A DNA stretch of 64,000 nucleotides from Candidatus Bipolaricaulota bacterium. GTDB lineage: Bacteria > Bipolaricaulota > Bipolaricaulia > Bipolaricaulales > Bipolaricaulaceae. Positions 26,605 to 34,835 of this stretch are shown in pieces. Each line of letters opens with the position of its first letter. The stretch's first letter is position 1. The notes under the pieces are model-generated. The model made no database searches. It was not told the origin of the DNA and worked only from the letters and a program-made list of their open reading frames with translations. The stretch is from contig JALHJZ010000001.1 in the NCBI GenBank assembly GCA_022838705.1, positions 104,669-168,668 of the forward strand, written 5' to 3'. The position numbers and the translations under genes are program-made.

Positions 26605-27066
26605 TCACAGGACGGCGATCACGCCGAGCGAGGCGAGGAGGACGATGACCCCGGCGAGGAGGACCCCAAGCGAGATCATGACGAGCGCGCGGCGCCAGGG
26701 GATCCCGAACAGGACGGCAAGGAGGGATCCCGTCCACGCCCCCGTCACCGGGAGGGGGATCGCGACGAGGAGGACCAGCGCCCATTCCCCGAACTTCGCA
26801 AACCGTGTGCGGTGGCGGGTCTCCTGCCAGGTGAGGTAGCGCCGGGCGGCCCGGCCGAGGGGTCCGGGGATCCTCCCCGCAGAGGGGATGAGCCAGGAGA
26901 GGCCAAAAAGGAGGAGCGGTACGGGGAGAAGGTTCCCCACCACCGCGACGGCGTAGGCGGTCGCCGGGGAGAACCCAAATGAGAGGGCGAGCGGCAGCCC
27001 GCCCCGCAGCTCGGAGATCGGGGCCGCCGAGAGGAGAAGCACCTGCCCCACCGCACCGAGGTCCAT
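26605..27066 (-). CDS. Putative small multi-drug export family membrane protein
   Basis: A 153-residue integral membrane protein with about four hydrophobic segments. ISELRGGLPLAL at the N-terminus and IPLPVTGAWTGSL in the middle are the signatures of the family named putative small multi-drug export protein (Pfam PF06695 as I recall). The transport function of this family is not well established. A CATAAT box six bases before the ATG and no Shine-Dalgarno suggest a leaderless mRNA. Confidence 0.82.
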   Translation of the reverse strand: MDLGAVGQVLLLSAAPISELRGGLPLALSFGFSPATAYAVAVVGNLLPVPLLLFGLSWLIPSAGRIPGPLGRAARRYLTWQETRHRTRFAKFGEWALVLLVAIPLPVTGAWTGSLLAVLFGIPWRRALVMISLGVLLAGVIVLLASLGVIAVL

Positions 27067-27072
27067 GGGCGC

Positions 27073-27078
27073 ATTATG
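27073..27078 (-). promoter_or_regulatory. -10 element of the leaderless export gene
   Basis: CATAAT on the minus strand ends six bases before the ATG at 27066. Confidence 0.4.
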
Positions 27079-27092
27079 CCCGGGAGCGGGCC

Positions 27093-27121
27093 TTGGGAGA
27101 GAGCCAGCTCCCGCGTAGGAT
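27093..27121 (+). promoter_or_regulatory. Promoter of cysS
   Basis: TTGGGA, a 17-nt spacer and TAGGAT lie 37 nt before the cysS ATG, and a GAGGAGGG ribosome site follows. Confidence 0.55.
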
Positions 27122-27158
27122 TGGCGGCGTCGCCACGAGCGAGAGGAGGGCTGAGCCG

Positions 27159-28568
27159 ATGCGCCTCTACAACACGCTGACCCGGAAGCTCGAGGAGCTG
27201 GCCGTCCACGACAACACGGTGCGGATGTACGTGTGTGGTCCCACCGTCTACGACCTCATCCACATCGGGAACGCCCGGCCGATGATCGTGTTCGATGCCC
27301 TACGGCGGTACCTGGAGTCCCGCGGCTACACAGTGATCTACGTCCAGAACGTGACCGACATCGAGGACAAGATCATCCGCCGCGCCCAGGAGGAGGGGCG
27401 CACGCCAGCCGAGGTGGCCGCCCACTACACCGAGGAGTACTTCCGCGATCTGGCGGCGCTGGGGGTAAGGGAGCCGACCCACGCCCCCCGGGCCACCGAC
27501 TACGTCCCCAAGATGGTGACGTTCATCCATAGCCTCGTTGCTTCCGGGCACGCCTACGTCGTGGACGGCGACGTCTACTTCTCCGTCCGGAGCTTCCCGG
27601 GGTACGGCAAGCTATCGGGGAGGGTGAGGGACGACCAGGAGGCAGGGGCGCGGGTCGAGGTGGACGAGAGGAAGCGGGATCCGCTCGACTTCGCCCTCTG
27701 GAAGAAGGGCAAGCCGGGCGAGCCCACCTGGCCGTCCCCGTGGGGCGAGGGCCGCCCCGGATGGCACACGGAGTGCGTCGTCATGTCCCGCGACCTCCTC
27801 GGGGAGACGATTGACATCCACGCCGGCGGGAGCGACCTCATCTTCCCCCACCACGAGAACGAGCTCGCCCAGGCCGAGGCGGCCACCGGGAAGGAGTTCG
27901 TGCGGATCTGGCTCCACAACGGACTCCTCACCGTGCGCGGGGAGCGGATGGGGAAGTCCATCGGGAACTTCGAGTACGCCCGCGACGTGGTCGGGCGGTA
28001 CGGCAGCGAGGCCGTGCGCTACTTCTACCTCTCCCGCGACTGGCGCAAGCCGTTGGACTTCTCCCACGAGAGCCTGGCGGAGGCGAAGCGCACCGTGGAC
28101 CGGGTGTACGACTTCCTGTGGGCGGCGGAGGCCCTCCCCGACGGGGGCACACCGGGGCCCACCGCGGAGCTCGACGCCCTCACGCAGCGGTTCCACGACG
28201 CCTTGGAGGAGGACTTCACCACCCCCGCTGCCCTCGCGGTGCTGCAGGAGATCGTGGGGCTGGGGCACCGTCGGAAGCAGGAGGGCGACGTGGCGGGAGC
28301 GAAGGCCGCCGCGGCGGTTGTGCGGGAGCTCGGGGCGAGCCTCGGCCTGTTCCAGGCCGGCCGCCCAGCGACGGAGGGCCTCGCCGAGGACCTGATCCGG
28401 CTCCTCATCGAACTCCGCGCCGAACTCCGTACCGCGAAACAGTTCGCGCTTGCCGATCGGGTACGGGACCGGTTGGGCGAGCTCGGGATCGAGCTCCGCG
28501 ATGGCCCTCAGGGGACGACGTGGGCGCTGCGGCCCTCGTCCGATGAGGAGGCCGGCCCCGAAGCCTAG
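27159..28568 (+). CDS. cysS: Cysteinyl-tRNA synthetase
   Basis: Class I synthetase, 469 residues. MYVCGPTVYDLIHIGNARP holds the HIGH-type motif HIGN and the first zinc cysteine. GWHTECVVMS and FPHHENELAQ supply the other zinc ligands, and MGKSIGNF is the KMSKS-type loop. The ATG at 27159 follows GAGGAGGG. It is the last housekeeping gene before the defence island. Confidence 0.97.
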   Translation: MRLYNTLTRKLEELAVHDNTVRMYVCGPTVYDLIHIGNARPMIVFDALRRYLESRGYTVIYVQNVTDIEDKIIRRAQEEGRTPAEVAAHYTEEYFRDLAALGVREPTHAPRATDYVPKMVTFIHSLVASGHAYVVDGDVYFSVRSFPGYGKLSGRVRDDQEAGARVEVDERKRDPLDFALWKKGKPGEPTWPSPWGEGRPGWHTECVVMSRDLLGETIDIHAGGSDLIFPHHENELAQAEAATGKEFVRIWLHNGLLTVRGERMGKSIGNFEYARDVVGRYGSEAVRYFYLSRDWRKPLDFSHESLAEAKRTVDRVYDFLWAAEALPDGGTPGPTAELDALTQRFHDALEEDFTTPAALAVLQEIVGLGHRRKQEGDVAGAKAAAAVVRELGASLGLFQAGRPATEGLAEDLIRLLIELRAELRTAKQFALADRVRDRLGELGIELRDGPQGTTWALRPSSDEEAGPEA

Positions 28569-28575
28569 CCCGCGA

Positions 28576-28604
28576 TTGCCCGCCCGGGGCGGGGTCGCTA
28601 CCAT
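28576..28604 (+). promoter_or_regulatory. Probable promoter of the defence array
   Basis: TTGCCC, a 17-nt spacer and TACCAT lie 16 nt before the helicase ATG, with GAAGGA as the ribosome site. Confidence 0.5.
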
Positions 28605-28620
28605 CGCGAAGGATTGATCT

Positions 28621-31600
28621 ATGCGCGATGCTGAGATGAGTAGCAAGCCCGCCTTGCGGGAAGGCCAGATTCTTGTTGGGCCGCTGTTCAGTGAGCCGAT
28701 GCGGGTCGAGACCGTCCGTGCGAACGGTCCTGAAACATGGATAACCGGTCTGGTCGGCACGCGGTCGGAGCAGTATCGCAAAGTCACTCTCACGGCTCGC
28801 GACCTCGAGAGCCTTACCATCATGGACGCGCGGCCCACTTATGACGGCGACGGGCACCTCCTTCGGCTGGGCTTGCAGGCGTACTCCCTCGGAATCGCCT
28901 ACGAGTTCGACCCCTACTTCGGCCTTTCAATCTCCCGCGTTGATCCACTGCCTCATCAACTCGAGGCCGTCTACGACTACCTCCTCAAGCTGCCACAGGT
29001 CCGGTTCCTCTTGGCGGATGACGCAGGAGCCGGAAAGACAATCATGGCCGGTCTCCTCATCCGCGAGCTCGAACTGCGTGGTCTGGCCGAACGCATCTTG
29101 ATCGTCTGCCCCGCTAACCTTTCCTTCCAATGGCAGCGTGAACTCAAGGAGAAGTTCGACGAGAAGTTCCTCGTCCTCAAAGGCGGCAACATCCGCGACC
29201 AGTTCGGCGTCAACCAATGGCTGGAGCAGAAGAAAATCATTACGTCCCTCGACCTCGCCAAACGGAAGGAGATTCTTCCCGGGCTCAGACAGGTGCATTG
29301 GGACCTCGTCATCGTGGACGAAGCTCATCGCATGTCCGCGTCCGACGAAAGCCATAAGAGCCTACGCTACAAGCTAGGCGAGCTGTTACGGGATACGTCG
29401 GATCACATCCTCCTCCTCACCGCTACGCCGCACAAAGGGGATCCCGAGAACTTCAGTTTGTTTCTTCAGCTCCTCGACGCCGACGCTTACGCCGACGTTC
29501 GGTCCATCCACGAGGCCATGGACCGTCGCCGCGCGCCGTTCTACCTCCGCCGCACCAAGGAGGCCATGGTCTATTTCCCGGAGCGACGGCCGGACGGCAC
29601 CTGGGCGGCCAAGAAGATATTCACAAAGCGCATCCCGAACACCGTGGACTTCCAGATCGACGGGGCGGAGTTCGATCTGTACAGGGAGATCACCCGGTTC
29701 GTGAAGCGCCAGAGCGCCAAGGCTGCCGCCCAAGGCGATGATCCCCGCGCCCGCGCGGTCGGCTTCCTGATGTCCCTCTACCAACGCCGGCTGGCCTCCA
29801 GCACCTACGCCATGCACCACAGCCTCGAGAACCGCGCAAGGCGCCTGGAGGAAGGATTGAAGCGTGCCCAGGAACTGGCCCGGCTGGCCCCGCCCGAGTT
29901 GCCCGACCCCGAGGAAATCGAGGAAATGGAGGAGAGCGAGCGGGAGCGCCTCGAAGAAACGCTGGAGGCCATCACGCTCGCGCAGAATGCCCGCGAGGTC
30001 CAGGAGGAAATTCAGGAGCTGAGGCAGCTGGCCGGCCAAGCCCAGACGGTCGAGGACTCCGGCGCCGAAGCCAAGCTTGCGAAACTGAAGGAGCTGCTCC
30101 ACGAGGAAGGCTTCTTCGACCACCCAGACCAGCGCCTCCTCATCTTCACCGAGTTCAAGGACACGCTCGATTACCTCGTCGGGAAGCTGAAAGGCTGGGG
30201 ATTCCGGGTCGGCTGCATCCACGGCGGCATGAAGTCCGGGACGCGGGACGAGCCGGGCACGCGCCTTTACGCGGAGCAGCAGTTCTGGGAGGGGGCGATC
30301 CAGATCCTCGTGGCCACCGAGGCGGCCGGCGAGGGCATCAACCTTCAGGTCTGCCACATCCTGTTCAACTACGACATCCCGTGGAACCCGAACCGCCTCG
30401 AACAGCGCATGGGTCGCATCCACCGCTACGGCCAACGCAAGGACTGCCTGATCTTCAACTTCGTGGCCACGAACACCATCGAGGGCCGCGTGCTCCAGCG
30501 GCTGCTGGAGAAGCTCCAGGAGATCCGCGATGCCCTCGACGATGACGCGGTCTTCAACGTCGTCGGCGAAATCCTGCCGGCGGCCCACGTGGAACGCATC
30601 CTTCGGGACTACTATGCCGGACGCCTGGGCGACGCTGACCTCGAAGACCGGCTGCTCAGGAACGTGGATGAGCGGGAGTTCCGGAGGATTTGTCAGAACG
30701 CCCTGGAGGGGCTGGCGACGAAGAAGCTCAACCTGGAGATGCTTATCGAACGCCGGGCCCGAGCTCAAGAGCGCCGTGTGGTACCGGAGACCGTGGCGCG
30801 GTTCATCAGGGAGGCCGCCGAGTTCGTCAAGCTTCCAATCACGGTCGTTCCTCAGCTTGCCCACACGTTCGAGCCCGGAAGGACACCAGAGGTCCTGCGG
30901 CGCTACGAGAGTAACCCAACTTGGAAGCTGCCTCCGCTCGCGGCCAAGTACCCCCGCTGTTCGACGGACCGGGAGATCGCCGAGGAGCACAACCTGGAGT
31001 GGGTGACTCCCGGACATCCGCTATTCGAGGCGCTCCGCCGGTACGTGTACGACCAGGGTATGGAAGTCTTCGGGAAGGGAGCAAGCTTCTATTCGCTCCA
31101 ACACCACGCGCCGGCGCGGATCGACTTCTACCGAGCGCGCGTTGTGGATGGCCTCGGCCAAGTGATCCACGAGCGTCTGTTTGCGCTAGAGGTGCCGGGC
31201 AAAGGGGAACCGCGCCTTTGCGAGCCCAGCCTGCTCGGGAACTTCACACCAGCAGAGCCGCCGGACCCCCTGCCTTCGGTCTCCGAGCTTCCTGAGCCGA
31301 CCGAATGGCTCCACGAGCACGCGCTGGCGCCGTTTCTCGAGGAGATCCGCAACGAGCGTCTGGTCGAAGTTGAGCGGATCTCGGCGCACGTTGAGCTCTC
31401 TCTCACGGAGCTTCTGCAACGCGCCGACGAGGAGATCGGACGAGCCCAAGAGGCCATCGAGCGTGGGGAACAGGGGGCGGAGGGCCGCCTGGCCCAGGCC
31501 GAGGCCCGGCACGCCGAGCTTTTTGAGCGTCGCGAGCGACGGCGGAAAGAACTCGAACGGGGGCGAGCCCTCTCCCTGCAAGCGGTGGAGCGGATCGCCA

Positions 31601-32070
31601 GCGTCCTCGTCCTCCCCCACCCCGAGGGGGAGGCGCCCGAGGTTCAGCGCCTGAAGCCCGATCCAGAGACCGAAGCGACTGCGATGCGCGTCGTCATGGA
31701 GCACGAGCGCGCCAGGGGGTGCCAGGTGTACGATGTTTCCGAGAAGAACCTGGGGTACGATGTGACGAGCTTGAATCTAATCTCAGGGGAGTTGCGTTTG
31801 ATCGAGGTCAAGGGCCTCAAAGGTGCCAAGGGCACGGTTCTCCTTACCCCAAACGAACGACGCGTGGCCGAGGACCGCCGCGACTGCTACTGGCTCTACA
31901 TCGTCACCGACTGTGGCACACGGCCTGTGTTGCAGGAGCCAATCAAAGACCCGGCCCGCTTCCCGTGGCATGAGGTGACAAAGGTCCAGCACTACTGGCT
32001 GGAAGTGAATGCACTGACCAAGCCCATGCAGGTGCGGGAGGAAAGCCCGGAGTATGGAGACAAACAATGA
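28621..32070 (+). CDS. SNF2/SF2 helicase with C-terminal DUF3883-like domain, defence-associated
   Basis: A 1149-residue DNA-dependent ATPase likely acting as the translocase of an anti-phage system. Helicase motifs are intact: Walker A AGAGKT (~136-141), DEAH at ~233-236, TATPHKG, EAAGEGIN and NRLEQRMGRIHRYGQ. Residues ~420-480 and ~930-1010 are coiled-coil-like. The C-terminus (~1040-1149; ISGELRLIEVKGLKG, LTPNERRVAE, YWLYIVTD) is a DUF3883-like domain with a nuclease-style E-V-K. The stop overlaps the next start in ATGA. G+C is visibly below the flanking genes. Its last 108 nt recur, diverged, at 33885. Helicases of this form accompany DUF1156 methylases and DUF499 ATPases in defence loci (recalled). 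Confidence 0.88.
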   Translation: MRDAEMSSKPALREGQILVGPLFSEPMRVETVRANGPETWITGLVGTRSEQYRKVTLTARDLESLTIMDARPTYDGDGHLLRLGLQAYSLGIAYEFDPYFGLSISRVDPLPHQLEAVYDYLLKLPQVRFLLADDAGAGKTIMAGLLIRELELRGLAERILIVCPANLSFQWQRELKEKFDEKFLVLKGGNIRDQFGVNQWLEQKKIITSLDLAKRKEILPGLRQVHWDLVIVDEAHRMSASDESHKSLRYKLGELLRDTSDHILLLTATPHKGDPENFSLFLQLLDADAYADVRSIHEAMDRRRAPFYLRRTKEAMVYFPERRPDGTWAAKKIFTKRIPNTVDFQIDGAEFDLYREITRFVKRQSAKAAAQGDDPRARAVGFLMSLYQRRLASSTYAMHHSLENRARRLEEGLKRAQELARLAPPELPDPEEIEEMEESERERLEETLEAITLAQNAREVQEEIQELRQLAGQAQTVEDSGAEAKLAKLKELLHEEGFFDHPDQRLLIFTEFKDTLDYLVGKLKGWGFRVGCIHGGMKSGTRDEPGTRLYAEQQFWEGAIQILVATEAAGEGINLQVCHILFNYDIPWNPNRLEQRMGRIHRYGQRKDCLIFNFVATNTIEGRVLQRLLEKLQEIRDALDDDAVFNVVGEILPAAHVERILRDYYAGRLGDADLEDRLLRNVDEREFRRICQNALEGLATKKLNLEMLIERRARAQERRVVPETVARFIREAAEFVKLPITVVPQLAHTFEPGRTPEVLRRYESNPTWKLPPLAAKYPRCSTDREIAEEHNLEWVTPGHPLFEALRRYVYDQGMEVFGKGASFYSLQHHAPARIDFYRARVVDGLGQVIHERLFALEVPGKGEPRLCEPSLLGNFTPAEPPDPLPSVSELPEPTEWLHEHALAPFLEEIRNERLVEVERISAHVELSLTELLQRADEEIGRAQEAIERGEQGAEGRLAQAEARHAELFERRERRRKELERGRALSLQAVERIASVLVLPHPEGEAPEVQRLKPDPETEATAMRVVMEHERARGCQVYDVSEKNLGYDVTSLNLISGELRLIEVKGLKGAKGTVLLTPNERRVAEDRRDCYWLYIVTDCGTRPVLQEPIKDPARFPWHEVTKVQHYWLEVNALTKPMQVREESPEYGDKQ

Positions 32071-33200
32071 AGATACGCAAACTCACACTGCAGAATTGGA
32101 AAAACTTCGGCCAAGCGGAAGTTGAGATCCACGATCGTCTGTTCTTGGTGGGTCCCAATGCCTCTGGTAAATCGAATTTTCTCGATGCGTTCCGATTCCT
32201 GCGCGACCTGGCATCGACTGGTGGCGGGTTTCAGGAGGCCGTACGCCGGCGCGGCGGGGTCACTGCGATCCGATGCCTCGCTGCACGACGCGATTCGGAC
32301 GTGGCCATCGGTGTGGTCGTCGGTAGCGACGCGGAGCAGTGGCAGTACGAGCTCTCGTTCAACCAGGACAAGCAGCATCGGCTTGTTGTGCGCCAGGAAA
32401 CCGTGCGGCGCGGAGCCGAACCTCTGCTTGAGCGACCCACCGCGGAGGACCGATCAGACCCTATTCGGCTGACACAGACCTACCTCGAGCAGGTCAACGT
32501 CAATCAACCATTTCGCGCGCTCGCGTCATTCTTTGCATCGATTCGCTATCTGCACATCGTGCCGCAGCTCGTCCGTGAGCCGGATCGCTCGGTGGGTCGA
32601 ACCAACGATCCGTTTGGCGGCGACTTTCTGGAGCAGGTGGCGAATACGCCAGAACGCACTCAGAAGGCACGGCTACGACGCATCCAGGAGGCTCTCCGGG
32701 TCGCTGTCCCGCAGCTTCAAGAGATTGAGCTTTGGCGCGACAACCGCGGCACGCCGCACTTGCGCGGCAAGTACCAACATTGGCGCCCCCAAGGCGCCTG
32801 GCAGACTGAGGACCAGTTCTCCGACGGCACGCTCCGTCTTCTGGGCTTGCTGTGGGCGGCGGATGACGAGGGCGGGCCATTGCTTCTGGAAGAGCCGGAA
32901 CTATCCCTGCATCCGGAGATCGTGGGCGTCCTGCCGCAATTGTTCGCGCGGGTCCAGCGGCGCAGCGGCAGGCAGATCTTCCTGAGCACACATTCACCGG
33001 ATCTCCTCCGAGACGAAGGTATCGGGCTCGACGAGGTCCTGCTTCTTGTTCCCAAGAGCGAGGGCACCGAGATCACGACAGCAGGCTCGCATCAAGACAT
33101 CCGCGACCTGCTCGAGGGCGGCCTGTCGCTGGCCGACGCCGTGATGCCACGGACCAAGCCGAACGACGCGGTGCAGCTTGCCTTGTTTGGCGAGGACTGA
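32067..33200 (+). CDS. AAA15/AAA_21-type ATPase (OLD/SMC-like), likely defence sensor
   Basis: A 377-residue ATPase of the ABC-like AAA15 group. LQNWKNFGQAEVEI opens the fold and the Walker A is GPNASGKSN (29-37). FSDGTLRLLGLLWA is the signature-like region, LLLEEPELSLHPEI the Walker B, and FLSTHSPDLL the H-loop. Such ATPases pair with nuclease or TOPRIM partners in OLD, Gabija, PARIS and related systems. Here the partner is the next gene, 1 nt downstream. The start overlaps the helicase stop (ATGA), so the pair is translated with the array. Confidence 0.88.
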   Translation: MKIRKLTLQNWKNFGQAEVEIHDRLFLVGPNASGKSNFLDAFRFLRDLASTGGGFQEAVRRRGGVTAIRCLAARRDSDVAIGVVVGSDAEQWQYELSFNQDKQHRLVVRQETVRRGAEPLLERPTAEDRSDPIRLTQTYLEQVNVNQPFRALASFFASIRYLHIVPQLVREPDRSVGRTNDPFGGDFLEQVANTPERTQKARLRRIQEALRVAVPQLQEIELWRDNRGTPHLRGKYQHWRPQGAWQTEDQFSDGTLRLLGLLWAADDEGGPLLLEEPELSLHPEIVGVLPQLFARVQRRSGRQIFLSTHSPDLLRDEGIGLDEVLLLVPKSEGTEITTAGSHQDIRDLLEGGLSLADAVMPRTKPNDAVQLALFGED

Positions 33201-33201
33201 G

Positions 33202-33801
33202 ATGCCTGCCGTCATTCAAGCGGCGGTCGAAGGGCGAACCGACGCGGCCATTGCCCGCAAGCTCATCGCTCATGTCGGCGCGGAGCCGGGCTGGGTGCAT
33301 GGCGAGCAGGGCAAGTCTCACCTGAAGCAGTACATCACCGGCTACAACCACGCCGCCCGACATGCACCGTGGTTGGTCCTCGTGGATCTCGACCGTGATG
33401 CGGACTGCGCGCCGCCATTGCGCCAGGCCTGGCTTGCGCAGCCGGCACCCCTGCTGTGCCTGCGCGTCGCGGTCCGAGAAACCGAGGCGTGGCTTCTTGC
33501 CGATGCCGAGATGCTAAGCCGCTTCCTTAGGGTAGCGCAACGCAAAGTACCCCCTGACCCGGAATCCCTGCCCGACCCCAAGCAGGCGATCGTCAACCTC
33601 ACGCGGGCCTCGACATGCAAAGACATCCGACAAGACATGGTGCCGCGCGAAGGCAGCGGCCGCACGGTCGGTCCCGCGTATTCGACGCGTCTGATCGAGT
33701 TTGTCCAAGACCTCTGGCGCCCGGACATCGCCGCTAACCGGGCCGACAGTCTGGCCAGGGCCATCCGCTGCCTGCGTCGGCTTATGGAGGCCTCAGCATG
33801 A
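33202..33801 (+). CDS. TOPRIM-like (DUF4276/RloB-type) protein, partner of the ATPase
   Basis: A 199-residue protein. AAVEGRTDAAIARKL near the N-terminus and LVLVDLDRDADC at about 55-65 give the E...DxD arrangement of TOPRIM-like nucleases. VAVRETEAWLLAD is typical of DUF4276-type proteins. I place it there by motif look, without a profile search. One base separates it from the ATPase stop, and its own stop overlaps the next ORF in ATGA. An ATPase sensor with a TOPRIM effector is an abortive-infection layout seen in PARIS and related systems; that function is inferred. Confidence 0.72.
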   Translation: MPAVIQAAVEGRTDAAIARKLIAHVGAEPGWVHGEQGKSHLKQYITGYNHAARHAPWLVLVDLDRDADCAPPLRQAWLAQPAPLLCLRVAVRETEAWLLADAEMLSRFLRVAQRKVPPDPESLPDPKQAIVNLTRASTCKDIRQDMVPREGSGRTVGPAYSTRLIEFVQDLWRPDIAANRADSLARAIRCLRRLMEASA

Positions 33802-34022
33802 TCCCCAAAACCTGGAAATGCCCGGCCGGCCTTTCTGCCGCGTCGCGAAACGCAGCGCAGGCAGGCGGCGTGAGTCCCCAGTTCCAGGAGCCGATTAAGG
33901 ACCCGGCCCGCTTCCCGTGGCACGAGGTGACGAAGGTCCAGCACTACTGGCTGGAGGTGGATGCACTGATGCGCCCGATGCAGGTACGCGAGTCGCAGGT
34001 GGACTATGGATACGGAGGCTAA
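33798..34022 (+). pseudogene. Short ORF carrying a second copy of the helicase C-terminal tail
   Basis: A 74-codon ORF coupled to the TOPRIM gene by ATGA. Its first ~28 residues match nothing I recognise. From QEPIKDPARFPW onward, 33 of 36 residues equal the extreme C-terminus of the helicase (N/D, T/M and K/R differ). It is therefore the broken 3' end of another helicase gene joined to a new start, though it could still be translated. The first 11 bases of the ORF (ATGATCCCCAA) equal the start of the DUF1156 gene, which may be chance. Confidence 0.8.
33885..33992 (+). repeat. Direct repeat of the helicase 3' end (other copy 31933-32040)
   Basis: Ninety-three of 108 bases match the helicase 3' end, in the same orientation and frame. 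Most differences at the left are third-codon changes, so both copies evolved as coding sequence before the rearrangement. The repeat brackets the ATPase-TOPRIM cassette. Confidence 0.9.
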
Positions 34023-34048
34023 CCGCGCGTGCGTCACGACAGGCGGAC

Positions 34049-34076
34049 TTGACTTCCGCCTAGAGCGTGCTAACAT
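34049..34076 (+). promoter_or_regulatory. Probable promoter of the second half of the island
   Basis: TTGACT, a 16-nt spacer and TAACAT lie 71 nt before the NYN gene. A hairpin lies between this promoter and the start codon. Confidence 0.5.
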
Positions 34077-34092
34077 TCGTTTGGCACTTGCT

Positions 34093-34126
34093 CCCCGCTC
34101 GATATGCCGTAAGGCCTCGAGCGGGG
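34093..34126 (+). terminator. Intrinsic terminator or leader attenuator before the NYN gene
   Basis: A 10-bp perfect stem (CCCCGCTCGA with TCGAGCGGGG) closes a 14-base loop and is followed by TTATTGTT. This is the most E. coli-like terminator in the window. It ends the helicase-TOPRIM unit, but because a promoter lies upstream of it, it could also attenuate transcription into the NYN operon. Confidence 0.65.
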
Positions 34127-34147
34127 TTATTGTTGGGAGCGCGCGCG

Positions 34148-34801
34148 ATGCCGCATGAACCCTCCACAAAGCGTACAGTTGCTTTCGTGGACGGCCAAAA
34201 CCTCTACCACGCGGCTAGGGAGGCGTTCGGCTACAGCTATCCCAACTACGACGTGCTGGCCCTTTCCCAAGCCTTATGCTCCTCACGGGGATGGGACCTG
34301 GTGCAGGTCCGGTTCTACACCGGGGTGCCCGATCCCAACGATGACCCATTCTGGCATGGCTTTTGGGCGAACAAGCTGGCCATGATGGGTCGTCAAGGGA
34401 TCACCGTGCACTCCCGTCCGCTCCGGTACCACAACCGCATCGTTCGCCTGCCGGATGGGTCAGAGCACACCTACCTCTCGGGAGAGGAGAAAGGCATTGA
34501 CGTGCGGATCGCGCTGGATGTGATCCGCATGGCCCATCGCCAAGACTACGACATAGCACTGATCATGAGCCAGGATCAAGATCTCTCTGAGGTTGCCGAA
34601 GAGATTCGCACGATCGCGCGAGAGCAGAGCCGGTGGATCAAGATAGCGTGCGCATTTCCGTTCAGTCCAACTACGCGGAACCGCCGCGGGATCGAGAAGA
34701 CGGATTGGATCCACATTGACCGAGCAACCTACGATGCATGTCTGGACCGGCGGGATTACAGGCCGACAAAAACAGCTACGAAACGGAGTGGTCAGACGTG
34801 A
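34148..34801 (+). CDS. NYN-domain (PIN-like) nuclease-type protein
   Basis: A 217-residue protein of the NYN/DUF88 family, metal-dependent RNases of PIN fold. VAFVDGQNLYHAARE at the N-terminus, EEKGIDVRIALDVIRM and DYDIALIMSQDQDLSEV supply the four conserved acidic positions. The ATG at 34148 is the first start after the hairpin; GGGAG precedes it. It leads the unit that continues into the DUF262 fusion. RNA cleavage on infection is a family-based guess. Confidence 0.85.
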   Translation: MPHEPSTKRTVAFVDGQNLYHAAREAFGYSYPNYDVLALSQALCSSRGWDLVQVRFYTGVPDPNDDPFWHGFWANKLAMMGRQGITVHSRPLRYHNRIVRLPDGSEHTYLSGEEKGIDVRIALDVIRMAHRQDYDIALIMSQDQDLSEVAEEIRTIAREQSRWIKIACAFPFSPTTRNRRGIEKTDWIHIDRATYDACLDRRDYRPTKTATKRSGQT

Positions 34802-34835
34802 TCTCACCGAATCGCTGCTGGACGGAGGGCAAACC

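Noticed and set aside
29386..31017. A 543-codon open frame opposite the helicase
   Set aside because: Antisense shadow; composition follows the complementary helicase codons.
33798..33808. The 11-bp match (ATGATCCCCAA) to the DUF1156 start at 36985
   Set aside because: Too short to claim common origin; kept only as a note on the remnant ORF.
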